This document shows positions 31,522 to 40,540 of a stretch of 64,000 nt of DNA, in pieces (positions within the stretch are counted from its first letter, which is position 1; each line of letters opens with the position of its first letter). The notes beneath the pieces are model-generated. The model was not told where the DNA came from and did no database searches. It worked only from the letters and a program-made list of their open reading frames with translations. Location of the stretch: NCBI GenBank assembly GCA_023055425.1, contig JALGPY010000001.1, positions 72,286,994 to 72,350,993 on the forward strand, given 5' to 3'. The translations under genes and the position numbers were made by a program. The stretch comes from Linanthus parryae. Lineage: Eukaryota > Streptophyta > Magnoliopsida > Ericales > Polemoniaceae.

Positions 31522-31962
31522 CTATACTCTTGGTTTCTTTTTGCACGACTCTTGAGCATCTTCCTCAGTCTTCTTTCTCTTGCCACCCTTCTCTGGTGCC
31601 GCATTCAGTGGAACAATTGATCTTGTCACCTGCAAATCTTCGCTACCTTTGGCTATCACTTTTTGCTTCTCTTTCCTGCTTGAACTGGAAGAACGCGAGT
31701 CAGAACCCTTCAGCTTCGGCGGATATGACGAGGCCGTGTCAATTCCCCAGAAGTCATCTTCTTCCTCCGCATCTGAGTACACCGTAGTCTCCGATCCCTT
31801 CCCGACCACATAACCGTGTTCAGCCCAACTCTCCCACTCAGATTCGTCGTATGTGAATTCTTCCTCACTCTGATATTCTTTACTTTTCCTCATCTTCTCC
31901 TTGCTCTTCATCTTAGCAGTCTTTCTCTCTTTGTCATCGGTATTTTCCTTACCAGAGTCCAT
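31522..31962 (-). CDS. YVVGKGS-motif protein 2 (unknown, charged)
   Basis: Unrecognised 146-aa protein, paralogous to 19500-19844. It has a Lys/Glu-rich N-terminus, an acidic stretch with Trp (ESEWESWAEHG), the shared motif YVVGKGSETTVYS, an acidic segment ending DTASSY, then a Ser-rich and Lys-rich C-terminus ending KKKPRV, which looks like a nuclear-localisation signal. Shared order in both copies: basic, acidic, YVVGKGSETTVYS, acidic, DTAxSY, basic. Single exon, with a TATA box (GTATAAAAGT on the minus strand) about 40 bp before the ATG, the same layout as gene 1. Conservation of the core while the flanks diverge argues for selection on the motif. Function unknown. Confidence 0.75.
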   Translation of the reverse strand: MDSGKENTDDKERKTAKMKSKEKMRKSKEYQSEEEFTYDESEWESWAEHGYVVGKGSETTVYSDAEEEDDFWGIDTASSYPPKLKGSDSRSSSSSRKEKQKVIAKGSEDLQVTRSIVPLNAAPEKGGKRKKTEEDAQESCKKKPRV

Positions 31963-32000
31963 TGAATTACAGTATGTTGTAACTTAGGCCAACTGCTTAT

Positions 32001-32010
32001 ACTTTTATAC
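32001..32010 (-). promoter_or_regulatory. TATA box of YVVGKGS gene 2
   Basis: Minus strand GTATAAAAGT, about 40 bp upstream of the ATG at 31962. Confidence 0.65.
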
Positions 32011-32047
32011 CAGAAGTAAGTAAGGACGTCAAAAGACCATAGCAAGT

Positions 32048-32540
32048 TTTCATGTCCTTTAATTAAACTGATAGACATGATTACTTAGACAGACACATCT
32101 TCAGTAAATGTAATCTGCAGGACAGGTCAATCAACCACCAAACACTGCAAACCTTACTCAATCTACTTAAGAAATCTTCGATGCACATCAAGCAATGCAT
32201 CTAAATGATGAAACCTAAAGCAGAAGGAGAGAGATGGTGACTCATTGGGAAAGATAATAGGTGTTGACAATGGAATAGATTGTGCATGAACTGTTAATAC
32301 ATAGCATCCGTTCATGTCCTCTCATTGAACTGATTGACATGCATATTCACACAAACCCATCTCCAATAAATGCAACCTGCAAGACAGGTGAATCAAGCAC
32401 AAGATACTGCAAGCCCAACTCAATCTACTCAATAAATCTTCAATTTAAATCAAGCAATGCATGTAAATGATGAAACCCAAACCAGAAGGACATAGATGTT
32501 GGGTGGTTGGAGAAGATAACAAGCATTGACATTGGAAGGT
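32048..32540. repeat. Diverged tandem duplication (two units of about 230-260 bp)
   Basis: Unit 1, from about 32050, and unit 2, from about 32313, share the same order of blocks: CATGTCCT...AACTGAT..GACATG, CTGCA(G/A)GACAGGT, CTCAATCTACT, ATCAAGCAATGCAT and AAATGATGAAACC. Divergence is clear but the order is kept. There is no coding content. Confidence 0.75.
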
Positions 32541-33077
32541 AGCATGTTATAAGTATGATTTTGTTAGGCTCAGAGAGCTCATGATGCTCATAAGAGAGCA
32601 AAATAAGATAATTATAGATATAATTAAAAACACAAAGAAAATTCCCGATACCTATCTCACAAACATTGAATATCTGAAAGCACTGCATTATATCAGCCGC
32701 TAGAAGTTTCCCAAGTTTGACTGCACAGCCCATATATTATGTAGTTACTGCCCGATAATAAGGAAAATTGCCGAACTATATCATTGTAAAACATAGTACT
32801 CAATATATGTTGCCAAAAAGACAACACCCAATTCAAAGGCAGGCGCAACCAATATCTATGTAGCCAATTTAAGTTGCCATCAATGACACGCTCGTCTACT
32901 ACTCCTGTACTACCTCACTATGATGCTGAAATACTCTATGCCTACTATCTCGTTATTCTAATCTCGTGACTATACAATGTAATACAAATGTGATGCATCC
33001 AAACGCGGTACGTAAGAATCCTGCATTAGCAAATGTATATCTCCGCCCATCGGACAAGCAAACATGCCAAGGCCACA
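32541..33077. other. Helitron 3' subterminal region
   Basis: No gene seen. The last bases before the hairpin (CTCCGCCCATCGGACAAGCA, 33041-33060) are the family's 3' subterminal sequence, which recurs at 26251. Confidence 0.5.
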
Positions 33078-33096
33078 CCGCGCGCAACGCGCGCGG
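33078..33096 (+). terminator. Helitron 3' terminal hairpin
   Basis: CCGCGCGCAACGCGCGCGG forms a perfect 8-bp GC stem with an AAC loop. It ends 8 bases before the terminal CTAG at 33105-33108. In Helitrons this hairpin acts as the end-of-transposition signal. Confidence 0.95.
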
Positions 33097-33108
33097 GGTG
33101 GAACCTAG

Positions 33109-34450
33109 TACAAAGTAAATACAAGTATAAATACATATATATCATGTTTCTGGAAATGACAGCAAGCACCCCCACTAACACTAACAACTTTTAAACATGT
33201 GATAAAGTATAGCCTCCAACTTTCCAATTGAACAACAAAACCCCCCTGCAACACAATTTTTATTCAATTTCACCCTCTTCTCCAATGGGTTTTCCTCCCG
33301 ATTCAACACCCACACACACCCACATACAAGCAAGCAAACATACATGATTGTGCAGGAAATTAGAGCTCATAAATCGACGAGAGAGGGTTCAATTTACCGG
33401 AAAACGGAGGAGGAGAGTGGTCGAAGATTTCCGGCGAAATCGTGCTCCTAGGTTCGATCGGAGCTTGGCCTCCGGTCGTTCTAGCACCTGGGTTCGATTG
33501 GGAGGCAGTAGCAGGCAGAGGGAGAGGCGGAGCCGCGGTGGTGGTCGGAAACAGAGGAGGACGGCGGCGGCGTCGGGGCTCACTGCCTCCGTTGCCGCTG
33601 CTGCTGCGGTTGTTGTTTCTGCCGCTGTTTCGACGGGGCAGCGAGGGGGTTAGGCCGAGAGTGAGAGGGAGAGATGAGGGTGATGCTGGTGGTGAGTGGT
33701 GACGGTGATTGGAGGTGGTGGTGAGTGGCTGTGATGCTCTGTTTTGCTGCGGCAAAAACAGAGCAGCGAGATGGGAGTGGTGGTGTTGTTGGGGAGAAAC
33801 AGAGAGTAGGCAGAGATGGAGGTGGGATCGGGGTTGAGAGCAGAGTGGTGGCTCACGGTGGTGGTGGCTGGTTTGCTGGGTTTGGTCTCGGAAAAGAAAA
33901 CAGAGCAGGTGAAGATGTAGGTGAAGAAGATAGAAGAAGAGAAGAGGAGAAATAGAAGAGAGGGGTGTGATGAAGGGCTTGTGATTTTATTTGAGAGGAG
34001 AAGCTAGCTGGTGAAGGAGGCGGGCGTGGGTGGCTGTTGCAGCAGCAGAGGGAGGTACGGGCGTGGGTGGCTGTTGCAGCAAAGCAGAGAAGGGAAAGAA
34101 GAGGGATGTGATGGGAGAGAGAAAAATTATACGGTGTGGCGGATTCGCGAAGTCACGCGGTGGTTCGACACGTAAAAAGTGGTGCACGACGGAAATTAAC
34201 TCGCGACGAACGTTTTAAACGCGACGAAAATTTATAAACGTGATAACGAGCTACACACGACAAATAATAAAATTATTATTTATATAAAATAAACATTTTA
34301 ATTTTTATACTAAAAAGTATATATATATATGTTATATGAATAAATATTTATAAGTTAATATTTATAAAACTAAAAAAAAAACATCATAAAAATAACTAAT
34401 TAAAATTCACAAATTACTAAAATATAATTAGGAAAATCTCGGGTATTACA
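33109..34450 (-). repeat. Chromovirus LTR 1, right segment
   Basis: Resumes with TACAAAGTAAATAC, exactly where the left segment stopped, and ends GGGTATTACA at 34450. It contains a G/C-rich block (about 33350-34150) whose long antisense ORFs are low-complexity Pro/Arg/Gly/Ser runs shared by all LTRs and not credible proteins. Confidence 0.93.
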
Positions 34451-34463
34451 TCCTACCCTCCTT
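34451..34463 (-). other. Chromovirus polypurine tract, internal copy 1
   Basis: On the minus strand, AAGGAGGGTAGGA directly abuts the LTR start TGTAATACCC. It would prime plus-strand DNA synthesis. Confidence 0.85.
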
Positions 34464-34658
34464 GGACTAAGCTTCGTCCTCGAAGCTTGAACGCGGTAAT
34501 AGAATATACGAGTCTCTAAATGCCAATATACTAATGCAGTAACAAGTAGACAAGAAACACAAGAAATGCAAGTGACTAATGCAATGCGACGGTATGAGGA
34601 TAGCATGATTATATGAGATGAGATGCTAGGGTAAGTAATAGCAGGAATTAATGGGGTT
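34464..34658 (-). other. Non-coding stretch between pol and polypurine tract, copy 1
   Basis: About 195 bp 3' of the pol stop in element sense, matching 43784-43978 in copy 2. No ORF of note. Confidence 0.6.
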
Positions 34659-37600
34659 TTACATCCTCTCCCCCTTAGAGGAGTGACGTCCCCAGAACTC
34701 GTTTAATACCTCATCGACGAAGAGGTGCGGGCACTTATTCCTCATCTCGTCCTCGGTTTCCCAAGTAGCTTCCTCGGTCAGATGATTCGTCCATAGAACT
34801 TTGACCAAGTTGGTGCTCTTGTTCCGTGTTTCCCTCGTCTTGCGGTCTAAGATCTTGACAGGATGTTCCTCGTAAGTTAGCGCAGGATCCAATTCTATGG
34901 GTTCAGGATCTAAGACGTGGGATTTGTCGGCGATGTATCTCTTCAGCTGCGATACATGGAATACGTTGTGAACACGTCCGAGATTCGATGGTAAATCCAG
35001 TCTATATGCCAACTCTCCAATCCTTTCCACGATATCATATGGTCCAATGAAATTGGGGCTTAACTTCCCTTTCTGGTTAAACCTCTTTACTCCCTTGGTC
35101 GGTGAAACTTTCAGAAATACTTTATCGCCCACTTGGAACTCGAGTGGCCTTCTTTTCTGATCAGCGTATGATTTCTGCCTGTCTTGTGCTGCTTTCATCT
35201 TCTGCTGAATAAGTCGAACCTGGTCAGTCATATCCTCAATGATATGTGGTCGAAGTACAACTGTCTCGCTGATGTCGCTCCAGCAAAGTGGAGTCCTACA
35301 CTTTCTCCCGTACAATGCATCATGAGGTGCCATCCCAATGCTTGCATGGTAACTGTTATTGTAGGAAAACTCTATCAGCGGTAGTCTATCAACCCATGAA
35401 CCCTGAAAATCCATGACACAAGCACGCAACATATCCTCCAAAGTCTGGATTGTCCTCTCTGTTTGGCCATCTGTGGTTGGGTGAAAGGTTGTACTGAAAC
35501 ATAACTTTGTCCCCAACGCTTCCTGAAGTGCTTGCCAGAAATGAGAGAGAAAGTTTGGATCTCTGTCCGAAACTATCGATTCTGGTACTCCATGATACCA
35601 GCGGTAGTCTATTCCTCAGATCGAATTCAGCCCATTCCTCGATACTGGTAGAGGCGTGACAAAATCCATTGAGATCGCATCCCATTTCCACTTAGGAACT
35701 TCCAGTGGTTGCACTAGTCCGCCCATTCTCTTGTGCTCAAACTTTACTTTCTGGCACGTGAGACATCGAGCCACGAACTCTGCTACTTCATTCTTCATCT
35801 TGGGCCACCAAAATTGTATCTTCAGATCCTTGTATAACTTGTCCCCTCCGGGATGCACTGAGTAAGGTGTGCAATGCGCCTCCTGCATCAACTTCTCCTT
35901 GATGTCTGCACACTTCTGGGGTACACACAACCTTCCCTTATATCGAATACTCCCGTCTCCGTGAATCTGAAATTCCTTTGTTGAACCGTCCTCGATTTTC
36001 TTTCTAATCCTTTCCAGCTTCACGTCTCCTGGCTGGCCTTTCTTTATCTCTTCCAAGATGTCAGGCACAGTCGTCATACTTCCCAACATGTTTCTCACAG
36101 TTCCTTGTTCCATTACCTCGATTTGCATCTTCTCAAACTCTTTGCACAATCGGTGTGGTAAAACCCACATGGAATTCACTATATGACTTGATTTCCTGCT
36201 CAAGGCGTCTGCAACTACGTTTGCCTTCCCTTCATGGTATTGAATCTCTAAGTTGTAATCCTTGATCAGCTCTAACCATCTCCTTTGCCTGTGGTTCAGC
36301 TCCTTCTGGGTGAAGATGTACTTCAAGCTATTGTGGTCGGTGAACATCCGACAAGTCGCTCCATAGAGATGATGCCTCCAAATCTTGAGCGCGAACACAA
36401 CTGCTGCAAGCTCCAAGTCATGTGTCGCATAGTTCTCTTCATGCGGTTTCAACTGCCTGGATGCATAGGCAATAACCTTCCTGTCTTGCATAAGCACGCA
36501 TCCCAAGCCCTTCTTCGATGCGTCGCTATACACCTCAAACTCCCCTGACTCATTAGGTAGAGTTAACACGGGTGCTGTTGTCAGCTTCTCCTTTAAGATT
36601 TGGAATGCTTCCTCGCAGCTTTCATTCCAAACATACTTCACCGTCTTCTTAGTCAAATTCGTCAAGGGCCTTGCGATCTTTGAAAAGTCCTTCACGAATC
36701 TCCGGTAATAGCCTGCCAATCCCAGAAAACTTCTGATTTCTGACGCATTCTTCGGTCTAGGCCAATCCTTCACTGCTGTCGTCTTAGCTGGATCAACTGA
36801 CACTCCTTCACTAGAGATGATATGTCCCAAGAATGGAACTCTGTCCAGCCAAAACTCGCACTTAGACAACTTTGCATAGAACTTATCCTCCCTGAGGGTT
36901 CCCAAAACTTGCCTAAGGTGATCCTCATGCTCTTCCTTGCTCTTCGAATACACCAGTATGTCGTCGATGAACACTACCACAAAACGGTCTATGAACGGTC
37001 TCAACGTTCGGTTCATCACATCCATAAATACTGCTGGTGCATTGGTTAAACCGAAAGACATCACTGTGAACTCGTAATGTCCATACCTTGTCCTGAAGGC
37101 AGTCTTCGGTATGTCCTTCTCTGCCACTCTCAGTTGGTGGTAGCCTGTTCTCAAATCAATCTTCGAAAAGACACTTGCTCCTTGCAATTGATCAAACAGG
37201 TCGTCTATCCTCGGCAATGGATACTTGTTCTTGATCGTGACGCTGTTGAGCTCCCGGTAGTCAATACATAGCCTGAGGCTTCCATCCTTCTTCTTCACGA
37301 AAAGGACTGGTGCTCCCCAAGGCGATACACTTGGTCTAATGTATCCCTTCTCTAGTAGCTCCTTCAACTGATCCTTCAACTCTTTCAGCTCTGCGGGCGC
37401 CATGCGGTATGGTGCCTTCGAAACTGGTGCCGTTCCTGGCACAACTTCGATTGTAAACTCCACTTCCCTGTCGGTGGCATACCCGGGATTTCATCCGGGA
37501 ACACGTCTGGGAATTCCCGTGCTACGGGTATATCTGCCAACACGTTCTCTGACGCGTTAAGGTCTTGAATGTAACACAAGTAAGCCTCATGGCCTTTCTT

Positions 37601-37828
37601 AACCTGGTTAACGATGGTTAAGGCCGAGACAATCTTGATTGAAGGTTCCCTAGGAACACTGCTATAGGAAATACGCTCCCCGTTGGGTCCTCTTAGCCTC
37701 ACCTTCTGATCAGCACAGATGATATTGGCCTTGTATTCCGTCAACCAATCCATTCCCAAGATAACGTCAATCTCTCCAAGGTTAAACTCAATGAGATTCG
37801 ATGGTAAGGTGCAACCTAAGATTTTGAC
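34659..37828 (-). pseudogene. Chromovirus pol, internal copy 1 (frameshift plus integrase deletion)
   Basis: Minus-strand polyprotein: rest of protease ([10 protein letters not shown]), reverse transcriptase with FIDD at about 36957-36974, RNase H ([13 protein letters not shown]), integrase zinc domain (H...H...CLTCQK), integrase core and a chromodomain-like end ([10 protein letters not shown]...ATWETEDEM). Three lesions are visible against copy 2: the shared TAG just upstream (37829-37831), a one-base deletion at about 37469 after protease, and replacement of 101 integrase bases by 17 at 35600-35616, which creates a TGA. The open pieces are 35616-37463 and 34659-35516. It cannot encode a full polyprotein. 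Confidence 0.92.
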
Positions 37829-39376
37829 CTATACTTCTTCACAAATAGTGTCGCAACTCACTACTTGACCGTTAGGTGTCGCAACTGCTATTGGGGTTCT
37901 AGCCGAAGGTACTAGTCCTATCTTCTTAGAAAATGCAGATGATATGAATGACAGAGATGCTCCAGAATCAAATAATGTGAAAGCAGGATGATTGTGGACA
38001 AGAAAAGTACCAGTCACCACATTGTTCGCTGCTTCCGCTTCTGTCCGGTTCATCAAAAATATCTGGCCACCCGGCCTCTGGTTGTTTCCCTGAGCTGCGT
38101 TGCCTCCATTTCCATTCCCATTGTTGCCAGCTCTGTAGTTACCGTTGTTACCATTAGCAGTCCCATTCCTGTTCTGCCAACCGTTCCCGTTGCCATTCCC
38201 ATTGTTGTAGTTTCCCTGCTGACCAGCGGCGCCATTCCTGAAGTTGTTGTTGCGGACCTGATTTCCCCCATTCGGATTGTTCTGCCGGAATCCATTCCCA
38301 TTTTGATTCCGCCGGTTCCCCTGGTAGTTCTGTCCGTTGCCTTGGAAATTCTGTCCGTTTCCTCGATTATTCTGCCCATTGAAACCTTGAAGTTTCTCAT
38401 ATGCCATCCACTTCTTACAGTCGATGGATATGTGGCCTCTGATGCCACAGAATCTGCAAGCTAAAGCTGCACCATCACAAGTGAATCCACGATGGTTGCG
38501 ACCACACCTGTTGCAGCTGTACTGGTTCCGGTTTCCACCATTTCCACAGTTCTGGTGGAAATTGCCTCCACCATTACCGGTTCTGAAACGCTTGTCCGAA
38601 CTCAGGTTATTGCTTCCTCCATGGCCATAGCCTCCAATTCCTTGGCCTTCCAGCTTCCTCTTCCCTGATTGTTGAACTAGCGTCTCATCGATTCTCCATA
38701 TGTTCGCTGCTACTCCATAGGCTTCTGACAAGGTGTCATAGCCTCTAGTGAGCATAGTCCTCTGTACTTCAAGCTTCAGTCCTGCTATAAAGCGGGTAAC
38801 CATGCGCCCTTCTGTTGGCACTGTGTCTTCAGCGAACCGAGCTAACTCCACGAACTTGTCATAATAGTCCGTTACAGAGTCGTTGCCCTGCTTCAACGCG
38901 ATGAACTCATTATACTTCTGTTCCTTCACGTGATCTGGATAGAAGTTTGTCCTCATAGCAGCCTTCATTGCTTCCCAGTTAAAGCCTTCTTGAGCTAAGA
39001 GCCTTGCTCGATTAGCTGTCCACCAGTTATCGACTTTGTCTTTGAAATAGAAAGCCGCCTCATTGACCTTGCGGGCTTCGGGACATTCCATAGCATGGAA
39101 TATTTTATCGAAGTCCCTAATCCAGTTTTCGAGCAGTACTGGATCCTCTTTCCCATAAAAGTTGCTCGGGTTCCTCTGACCTATCTTCTTAGACCAGTCT
39201 GGTTCCCGTTCGTTGGCAACATTGTTGTTTGGAGCGCCCTGGTTGTTGTTCACAGCCTGAACAAACTGACCCATCTGAGCGATCAGTTGAGTCACCTGTG
39301 GGTGCAATTCTTCAACTCCCTCCATTTGGGCTGACGCGTTGCTTCTAGTGGCGTAGCGGTGTTGCCTATCGTTCAT
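37829..39376 (-). CDS. Chromovirus gag plus start of protease, internal copy 1
   Basis: Gag capsid/nucleocapsid ORF, 515 codons from the ATG at 39376 (MNDRQHRYATRSNASAQ). It contains a retrotransposon-gag core (FYGKEDPVLLENWIRDFDKI, ADNWW-like segment), CxxC clusters including an intact knuckle CRFCGIRGHISIDC, a very long Asn/Gly-rich low-complexity region, and the protease active site LFDSGASLSFIS. The frame ends at a TAG (37829-37831) inside protease; the same frame reads on into pol. The identical TAG is in copy 2. Confidence 0.92.
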   Translation of the reverse strand: MNDRQHRYATRSNASAQMEGVEELHPQVTQLIAQMGQFVQAVNNNQGAPNNNVANEREPDWSKKIGQRNPSNFYGKEDPVLLENWIRDFDKIFHAMECPEARKVNEAAFYFKDKVDNWWTANRARLLAQEGFNWEAMKAAMRTNFYPDHVKEQKYNEFIALKQGNDSVTDYYDKFVELARFAEDTVPTEGRMVTRFIAGLKLEVQRTMLTRGYDTLSEAYGVAANIWRIDETLVQQSGKRKLEGQGIGGYGHGGSNNLSSDKRFRTGNGGGNFHQNCGNGGNRNQYSCNRCGRNHRGFTCDGAALACRFCGIRGHISIDCKKWMAYEKLQGFNGQNNRGNGQNFQGNGQNYQGNRRNQNGNGFRQNNPNGGNQVRNNNFRNGAAGQQGNYNNGNGNGNGWQNRNGTANGNNGNYRAGNNGNGNGGNAAQGNNQRPGGQIFLMNRTEAEAANNVVTGTFLVHNHPAFTLFDSGASLSFISSAFSKKIGLVPSARTPIAVATPNGQVVSCDTICEEV

Positions 39377-39805
39377 GCTCCCTACACTATTGCCTATCGA
39401 TTATTTTGGTGCGGGATATGCATGATGATATAACTTAACTAACGCGTATAAAACAATTCTAATCACATATAAAAACATCAGATACAGAAGCATGCAATAA
39501 GAGTTAAACGCTTAAGTTATGTTATCGAGATACGCGCAATTCGAGGAATAAACTTCTCCCAAGTAAAGGAGCATAAGAGTTAAAGCGTGACTGCTTGTCA
39601 TACATTACCAAAAGAGCGGGTATACAACCCTTAAATCCATACAGATACTAATAAGTTCAAAACGTGGGAATACTATCGTCCCCCAAAATAAAGTACACAA
39701 CCTACATAGCTTACAAGCATAAAATGAAAAGTCCTAATGGCAAGAGAGCCTGGACTGACAAAAGAGTCCTTTTGAATGGAGTGGGAGGGTGGGGCTCCCT
39801 ACCAG

Positions 39806-40225
39806 CTAGTCGTCAAAAGTCTCGTAGTCGGTGACCTCAATCTCCGACCTAGGGTTGTTTGGGTCGGCCCAATGCATCTCGGCCTGCACCAAACGGGCAC
39901 AAAGGGACTCAGGGGTTACAGTCCATCCACCGTCATGACGGTAGCCGGCAGGCTGGGGCCTCAAGGAGTGGTTCACTATGCCACGGTACTCGTGCTTAAG
40001 GGCCAAGTAAGGCTCTACACTGGGCAGAGAAGCTAGGATGCAGTGCACCTTCACCAGGTTATGGTAGAAATTATCGGTACGGTGGTACCTAAGGTCCCAA
40101 AGCTCACATCGCCCTTCTACCCTGTTGCAGAATTGGGTGATAGTCTCCCCAGGCCTTCGCTAGGTACCAGCAGGGTAGTTGTCTCTAAACTCTGTGCGAG
40201 TCGGGGTTCGGATTCTTACGGCCAT
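39806..40225 (-). pseudogene. Extra ORF upstream of gag, chromovirus copy 1
   Basis: Between primer-binding site and gag, in element sense, a 140-codon frame runs from the ATG at 40225 to the stop at 39806, broken only by TAG at 40160-40162. Segments read RTPTRTEFRDNYPAGT, then TITQFCNRVEGRCELW, then WTVTPESLCARLVQAEMHW. A pyrimidine-rich stretch ending TTGTAG directly precedes the ATG, like a splice acceptor, so it may be an exon. The frame and its TAG are shared with copy 2. No known family. The rest of the leader (39377-39805, 40226-40526) shows no ORF. Confidence 0.5.
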
Positions 40226-40526
40226 CTACAAGGTAAGGAAAAACAATCTATTAGTCTAATATTCCACCTTCCTAAAGGTTCTCTTAAGGTAAGTCACCCT
40301 AGGAGTGTGTAAATAAACTAAAGCGCATATAAACACGACAGAAGCATAAAGCATATAACAATTTAGCATGTTAGAATAAGTAAAAGAGAACACCCATACA
40401 CCCCGGCTTGTCTTTATTTTACTTAGCTTTTATGTTGCCCTAATCAAGTTCAAACTTGGTTGTAGTAAATTTCAAAAGTCTTAGTTTTTAAACGTTTTCT
40501 CCCTACAGTCCTAATTGGATGTCACT

Positions 40527-40538
40527 GCTCTGATACCA
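40527..40538 (-). other. Primer-binding site of chromovirus internal copy 1
   Basis: Minus strand TGGTATCAGAGC, two bases inside the LTR end. It is a perfect complement to the 3' end of initiator tRNA-Met as used by many plant retroelements. Confidence 0.92.
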
Positions 40539-40540
40539 AC

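Larger units (their letters stand above)
5955..33108 (+). mobile_element. 27-kb Helitron with intact termini
   Basis: In LTR 2 and LTR 3 the sequence reads ...ACTAAATACAAAG.... In LTR 1 the same site reads ACTAAA, then TCCTACTACCTATATAAAAG..., and 27,154 bp later ...GGAACCTAG, then TACAAAG. This is insertion between A and T without target duplication, with 5' TC and 3' CTAG, and a perfect 8-bp hairpin ends 8 bases before CTAG. These are the defining Helitron features, and a RepHel gene is present inside. The element also carries RPA, B3, RNase H-like, F-box and unknown genes. The open RepHel frame suggests it may be autonomous. Confidence 0.96.

Noticed and set aside
33348..33955. Long overlapping ORFs in the G/C-rich part of the chromovirus LTRs (also 42667-43582 and 52071-52910)
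   Set aside because: They are low-complexity Pro/Arg/Gly/Ser runs open on both strands, present in all three LTRs with frame-changing differences, and lack any domain.
37988..38464. 158-codon + strand ORF opposite chromovirus gag (also 47393-47869)
   Set aside because: It is the antisense shadow of the Asn/Gly-rich gag region, biased to Ile/Val/Pro by the repeat codons.
40527..40538. tRNA-like sequences at TGGTATCAGAGC sites
   Set aside because: They are primer-binding sites complementary to a tRNA end. No tRNA gene with cloverleaf arms is present.
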